Positions 60,234 to 64,000 of a DNA stretch of 64,000 nt are shown piece after piece; positions within the stretch are counted from its first letter, which is position 1, and the number at the start of each line of letters is the position of its first letter. Below the pieces are notes generated by a model. The model saw only the letters and a program-made list of their open reading frames with translations, ran no database searches and was not told the origin of the DNA. The position numbers and the translations under genes were made by a program. Origin of the DNA: Kibdelosporangium aridum. GTDB taxonomy: Bacteria; Actinomycetota; Actinomycetes; Mycobacteriales; Pseudonocardiaceae. The DNA is taken from assembly GCF_900176515.1 (NCBI RefSeq), contig NZ_FWXV01000012.1:1-64000 (forward strand). The letters run 5' to 3'.

Positions 60234-61124
60234 ATGTCCATGGCACATACCCGCACGACGGACCTGAATCTGCTGAGCGCGTTGGAAGTCCTGCTGGAGG
60301 AGCGGCACATCTCCCGCGCGGCGGAGCTGTACAACCTCAGCCAACCGGCGATGAGCAGGACTTTGCAGCGCCTGCGCGACACGTTCGGCGACGAGTTGCT
60401 GGTCCGCACGGCGACCGGATACGAGCTGACTCCCCGGGCCCGGACGATCCAGCGGGAACTTGGCCAGATCTTGCCCCGGATCAACGCGCTGCTGCGCGGC
60501 GATCGCTTCGATCCGGCGATGGCCACGGACGTGCTCAACGTGTCCGGCACGGACTACGCGGCCATCGTGATCGGCCGGCCGTTGTTCAGCCAAGTGCTCG
60601 AACTCGCTCCGCAGATGACGCTCAACCTGATGGCGTGGCACGACCGCGTGGACGTCGACCTCGAATCGGGGCGTCTCGACTTGGTGCTCACCGGAATCGA
60701 GCCGGATCAGCCGCTGCTGGGCGAAGTACTGTTCGACGAACCGTTCGTCTGCGTCGTTCCCGAGGACCACCCGGCTCGCTCGCGCCTCGATCTTGCGGCG
60801 TACCTGCAGTGCGAGCACATCGTGGTGCAGGTCCGGTCGGGTAAACAGGCCATGGTCGATGATCCGTTGCGTGCCGTCGGGGCGCACCGGACGGTCCGGG
60901 TGCGTGTCCCCTACTTCACCGCCGCACTGGAGGCAGTCGCCGGCACCGGCCGCATCGCCACGTTGCCTTCGCGCATCGTCGGCACGCCACCGCCAGGGAC
61001 CCGTGTGGTGGCTGCACCCAAGGAGATCAAGCCGTTCCCTTATTACATGGCGTGGCATCCGCGCCTGGACGGCGATATGACCAACCGGTGGCTGCGGGAG
61101 ATCGTCCGCTCAGCCGTCAAGTAA
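60234..61124 (+). CDS. LysR-family regulator
   Basis: Regulator of 296 residues. N-terminal HTH (LNLLSALEVLLEERHISRAA, then LSQPAMSRTLQRLRDTFGDE) and a periplasmic-binding-type effector domain. Divergent from the aldehyde oxidoreductase operon and the natural candidate to activate it; the shared gap is only 71 bp. A short stem-loop GTCCGG-TCTT-CCGGAC at 61162-61177 follows the gene. The start could be the ATG at 60234 or 60240. Confidence 0.92.
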   Translation: MSMAHTRTTDLNLLSALEVLLEERHISRAAELYNLSQPAMSRTLQRLRDTFGDELLVRTATGYELTPRARTIQRELGQILPRINALLRGDRFDPAMATDVLNVSGTDYAAIVIGRPLFSQVLELAPQMTLNLMAWHDRVDVDLESGRLDLVLTGIEPDQPLLGEVLFDEPFVCVVPEDHPARSRLDLAAYLQCEHIVVQVRSGKQAMVDDPLRAVGAHRTVRVRVPYFTAALEAVAGTGRIATLPSRIVGTPPPGTRVVAAPKEIKPFPYYMAWHPRLDGDMTNRWLREIVRSAVK

Positions 61125-61318
61125 CACGTAGCCTGTCCGATTCGCCCGTTATGAACCCTCAGTCCGGTCTTCCGGACGGCTTGGGTAGAAATACTCAAGT
61201 CCGATGAAACCGCTCCGCCCGGCCGTACGTCACAGGGAAGTACGCGCTCCTCAAGGGACACCGGGAAATCCTTTGAGGACGATCCACTGGGGAAGTACGG
61301 CTTGGGGGAGTCTCCGCG

Positions 61319-63430
61319 ATGCAGGCACGCGCGCTGGCCAGGAACTTATCGACGATCTTTCTGTTGTGCATGGCCGTGGTCATGGTCGTCGTCACGCTGA
61401 TGAGCCCGACCGCCGCCGAGCGGGACGCTGCCGTCGCGGCGTCGCGGACGTTCACCATGCCGCCCGTACCACCGTTACCGCCCAAGGAATTGGTGCCGGT
61501 ACGCAGCTCACAGCCCGCCAGGCCACCAGGTCCTGGCGAGGGAGTCGCGTTACGTCAGCTGATCATCGCGGTCGACGCCAACGATCCCGGTCTTGCCGCG
61601 TGGAAATCTATCTTGGACACGATCGGCTCGCCCTATGATGTCGTGCTGGCCAGGCACGAACCCTTTGACCTCAACAGGTTGGTCCGTCCCGACGGAGTTG
61701 GCCGCTACCAGTCGATCCTGCTGTCGGACGCCCAGTTGCCCGCGACGGACGACACCGACAACCCGACCAGTGTCTTCGACAGTGCCAAATGGACCGCGTT
61801 ATGGGACTACGAAAAGAAGTTCGGTGTCCGTCAGGTCGCACTGAGTGCACGCCCTGGCACCGTCCCCGAGGATTACTGCCTGCGCCCGGGCACTGAACAG
61901 ACCGTTGACGGCAACGCCGTGCAGGCCACCATGACTCAGCCTGGCGCCGGGGTTTTCCAGCAGCTCAAGCCGGATGCGAAGCTGCCGATCGCGAACGCCA
62001 ACATTCAGTTGGCCTCGCTACAACCGGGATGCTCCGCCGAGCCGCTGCTCACCATCGGCTCCGGTGTCATCGGTGTCCGGTCGGACGCCCCGGACGGCAG
62101 GCAGCGGATCGCGCTGAGCTTCGAGACCTACGTCGAGGAGCGGATTCTCGACCTGCTCGGCCATGGCCTGCTTCGCTGGGCCACCAAGGGAGTCTTCATC
62201 GGCGAGAAGCGGCACTGGATCAACGTCGACGTCGACGACTGGTTCAACTCGACCCTGCGGGTGTATCCGGACGGCGCCGAAGGCGCGTACCGGCTGACCG
62301 GACCGGAAGTCGTCGGGGTGAAGAAGGAACAGGACGCGCTGCGCGCGGCGTTCCCGCTCGCCCGTGACTTCACCCTCAACTTGCCTTACAACGCGGGGCT
62401 TTTCGATCCCAACGCACCAGCGGTGTGCAGTCCCGAAGTCAAGGCGGACGAGCTGTCCGCGTACTCGAAGTGCATGGTCAACGAATTCCGCTGGCTGAAC
62501 CACACGTACAGCCATCCGGCCATGCACACCACGTCGTACGAACGCAACCGCAAGGAGATCGCGGACAACCTCACCGCGGCGGCCGAAGGCGGCATCCCGG
62601 TTCCGGTGTCGATCCTCAAAACACCGGAGTACTCCGGGCTCGGCGCCTACCGGACCGATCCGAACAGCCGGACCGAGGAGCCGAAGGACCACGGCCTGCG
62701 GGCGTCCAACAAGGACTTGTTGAAAGCCATGAGCGATCTCGGCGTGAAGTACATCCATGGCGACATGTCCCATGCCGGGCAACGGCCGGAGTGCTTCAAC
62801 TGCGGCATCTACCACCCGTTGCAGCCGGACGTGATGGTCATCCCGGACTGGCCGACCGACATCGAATTCGAGGCGGCCACGCCCGAAGAGCAGACCGTGC
62901 TGTACAACCTCACGTACGGCAAGAACGGCACTGATGAAGGTCACTTCAGCAAAGACCTGACCTACGAGGAAATCACCGACCGCGAAGCGGAACTCGCGCT
63001 GAAGAACATGATCAGCGGCTCCGCCTACGCACACACCGTGCACCAGGCCAACATGCACCAGTACGCCAAGGAGCGCAGCCTCACCTTCGACTGGGTCAGG
63101 GTCCTTGTGCAGAAGTACAGCAACCTCTACCAGGTTCCGCTGCGCAACCCGGACTGGGTCAGTCTCGCCCAGTACGTCAAAGGCCGAAACACACACTTCG
63201 ATGTCCTCAAACGCAACGAAGATCCGGTGTGGAACCGCGTCACCAACCAGATCAGCCACACACCCGGGGGTGACGGCTTGCTGTACATCACAGGGCTGGA
63301 CACCAAACCAGCCACCGCGGCGGACCAGGTCCTGCCTGACGCGGCCGAGAACTACGGCACCGACTCGGTGTCCCGGGTGAACATCAGCCAGGGATCGACC
63401 GTCACTCTGTCCGCGAAGCCACGCTCATGA
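61319..63430 (+). CDS. Agd3-like polysaccharide deacetylase (membrane-anchored)
   Basis: Protein of 703 residues with one N-terminal membrane anchor (about 9-28) and a proline-rich stalk. The first 250 residues look like a carbohydrate-binding beta region. The catalytic part has the deacetylase motifs NVDVDDW (302-308, metal Asp) and HTYSHPAMH (395-403), as in fungal Agd3, a galactosaminogalactan deacetylase (CE18). The domain order and the partner pelF-like gene support deacetylation of an N-acetylgalactosamine-rich exopolysaccharide. ATG behind GGGGGAG. Confidence 0.85.
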   Translation: MQARALARNLSTIFLLCMAVVMVVVTLMSPTAAERDAAVAASRTFTMPPVPPLPPKELVPVRSSQPARPPGPGEGVALRQLIIAVDANDPGLAAWKSILDTIGSPYDVVLARHEPFDLNRLVRPDGVGRYQSILLSDAQLPATDDTDNPTSVFDSAKWTALWDYEKKFGVRQVALSARPGTVPEDYCLRPGTEQTVDGNAVQATMTQPGAGVFQQLKPDAKLPIANANIQLASLQPGCSAEPLLTIGSGVIGVRSDAPDGRQRIALSFETYVEERILDLLGHGLLRWATKGVFIGEKRHWINVDVDDWFNSTLRVYPDGAEGAYRLTGPEVVGVKKEQDALRAAFPLARDFTLNLPYNAGLFDPNAPAVCSPEVKADELSAYSKCMVNEFRWLNHTYSHPAMHTTSYERNRKEIADNLTAAAEGGIPVPVSILKTPEYSGLGAYRTDPNSRTEEPKDHGLRASNKDLLKAMSDLGVKYIHGDMSHAGQRPECFNCGIYHPLQPDVMVIPDWPTDIEFEAATPEEQTVLYNLTYGKNGTDEGHFSKDLTYEEITDREAELALKNMISGSAYAHTVHQANMHQYAKERSLTFDWVRVLVQKYSNLYQVPLRNPDWVSLAQYVKGRNTHFDVLKRNEDPVWNRVTNQISHTPGGDGLLYITGLDTKPATAADQVLPDAAENYGTDSVSRVNISQGSTVTLSAKPRS

Positions 63431-64000
63431 CCATTTACGAGACCGAATCCACGTTCCCGCTCGGCTCCGAGCCGACGGTCCGGTTGGACAAGAACACCTT
63501 GGCGGAAGACAACACCGTCCGCATCTCGATCCCACGGCAGTTGCAGCAGCCGCCGCAGCAGCGCCGCCCGGTCCGGCCGTTACGGATCGCGCTGGTGTCG
63601 GAAGGAACGTATCCCTACCACCCAGGTGGCGTCAGCCTGTGGTGCGACCAGCTGGTCAAAGGTATGCCGGAGTCGCCGTTCACGGTCGTCGCGCTCACAG
63701 TGGACGGTCGGGAGCCGGTCAGCTGGCCGCGTCCGCACAACCTGGCCGAGATCGTGAACATGCCGTTGTGGAGCCCGCGGCCGCGAGTCCCGCACCGCCC
63801 TCCGCTCACCACGAACGGGCCGGTGAAGGAAGCACACCGGCGGTTCCTGAACGGAATTGTCCGGGCCGACGAGCCAGGCTCGGTCGACGAGTTCATCGCC
63901 GGGCTGTACGGGATGTTCACGTGGGCTCAGGTCGGCGACCTGCGATCGGCGTTGATCGCCAATGACGCCTTGGAACGCCTGCAGTGGGCCTACGCCCGGG
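63427..64000 (+). CDS. pelF: PelF-type glycosyltransferase (3' truncated by window edge)
   Basis: First 191 residues visible; the frame is open to the edge. ATG overlaps the deacetylase stop by 4 bp, so they are coupled. After a polar Gln/Pro-rich start, RIALVSEGTYPYHPGGVSLW, then CDQLVKGMPE and TVVALTV form the GT4 N-terminal nucleotide-sugar domain with the PelF-type EGTYPYHPGGVSxW motif. FTWAQVGDLRSALIANDAL corresponds to the PelF-specific insertion. PelF polymerises the Pel exopolysaccharide in Pseudomonas. Here it likely makes a GalNAc-containing polymer. Confidence 0.86.
   Translation, partial: MTIYETESTFPLGSEPTVRLDKNTLAEDNTVRISIPRQLQQPPQQRRPVRPLRIALVSEGTYPYHPGGVSLWCDQLVKGMPESPFTVVALTVDGREPVSWPRPHNLAEIVNMPLWSPRPRVPHRPPLTTNGPVKEAHRRFLNGIVRADEPGSVDEFIAGLYGMFTWAQVGDLRSALIANDALERLQWAYAR

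Noticed and set aside
1..64000. A polyketide, peptide or terpene biosynthetic cluster
   Set aside because: Scattered oxidoreductases, NTF2-fold proteins and pumps occur, but there is no synthase, carrier protein or cyclase core.
1..64000. tRNA or rRNA genes
   Set aside because: TTCGATTC-like words occur (for example near 19918) but inside genes and without a cloverleaf.

Overview
The window is high-GC DNA with codon use, dense gene packing and gene families typical of a filamentous actinomycete. Pseudonocardiales is the best guess (Amycolatopsis, Kibdelosporangium or Lentzea-like), inferred from gene content and a recurrent CCAC(A/T)GTGG word, not from any marker gene. No rRNA, tRNA, CRISPR array, insertion sequence or phage gene was seen, and nothing suggests a recent island. 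The window is chromosomal accessory and adaptive-metabolism sequence, with many small regulator-plus-target units joined by 4-bp start/stop overlaps.

Layout. 0-6 kb: the end of a secreted protein, a GH46 chitosanase, a corrinoid (BtuFCD-type) importer under a cobalamin riboswitch, and a YtrA-type GntR regulator with a membrane protein and its operator. 6-20 kb: an F420-type nitroreductase-like protein, NTF2/SnoaL proteins, a giant LuxR (LAL) regulator, an MFS-Dabb-SnoaL operon, a membrane cupredoxin with a multicopper oxidase, an FMN reductase/MarR/luciferase-like monooxygenase operon, an ECF41 sigma factor with its carboxymuconolactone-decarboxylase partner, and a Vps62-like lipoprotein. 20-36 kb: a protein of unknown function, a complete choline/glycine-betaine ABC importer, an ABC exporter pair, an MBL hydrolase with PadR, a Ros/MucR-type zinc-finger protein with three repeats of exactly 66 residues, a zinc metallopeptidase, a Dyp peroxidase, a ricin-like lectin, a papain-like protease and an MFS pump.

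36-50 kb: TetR, RidA and HxlR units, then a full guanidine (or urea) nitrogen-assimilation set: allophanate hydrolase, biotin carboxylase, two DUF1989 proteins and an APC permease, flanked by a TetR gene. A 35-bp operator-like repeat occurs upstream of the permease and again inside the 3' end of the permease gene, just ahead of the DUF1989-carboxylase-hydrolase operon, so one repressor probably controls both units. Divergent trpF and trpC follow.

50-64 kb: a three-gene unit (EspR-like HTH protein, degenerate HTH plus ImmA/IrrE protease, seven-helix membrane protein) that looks like a little-studied membrane-to-transcription relay. Then come a luciferase-like oxidoreductase, a DHA2 MFS pump that shares a 15-bp operator with the distant TetR gene at 36.5 kb, a MarC-like protein, and an exported PaoABC-type aldehyde oxidoreductase with a divergent LysR. 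Last is the start of an exopolysaccharide locus with an Agd3-like deacetylase and a PelF-type glycosyltransferase, cut by the window edge.

The best candidates for under-described biology are the HTH-ImmA-7TM unit, the Agd3/PelF exopolysaccharide locus, the guanidine cluster with an operator embedded in a coding sequence, and the Ros-finger protein with 66-residue repeats.
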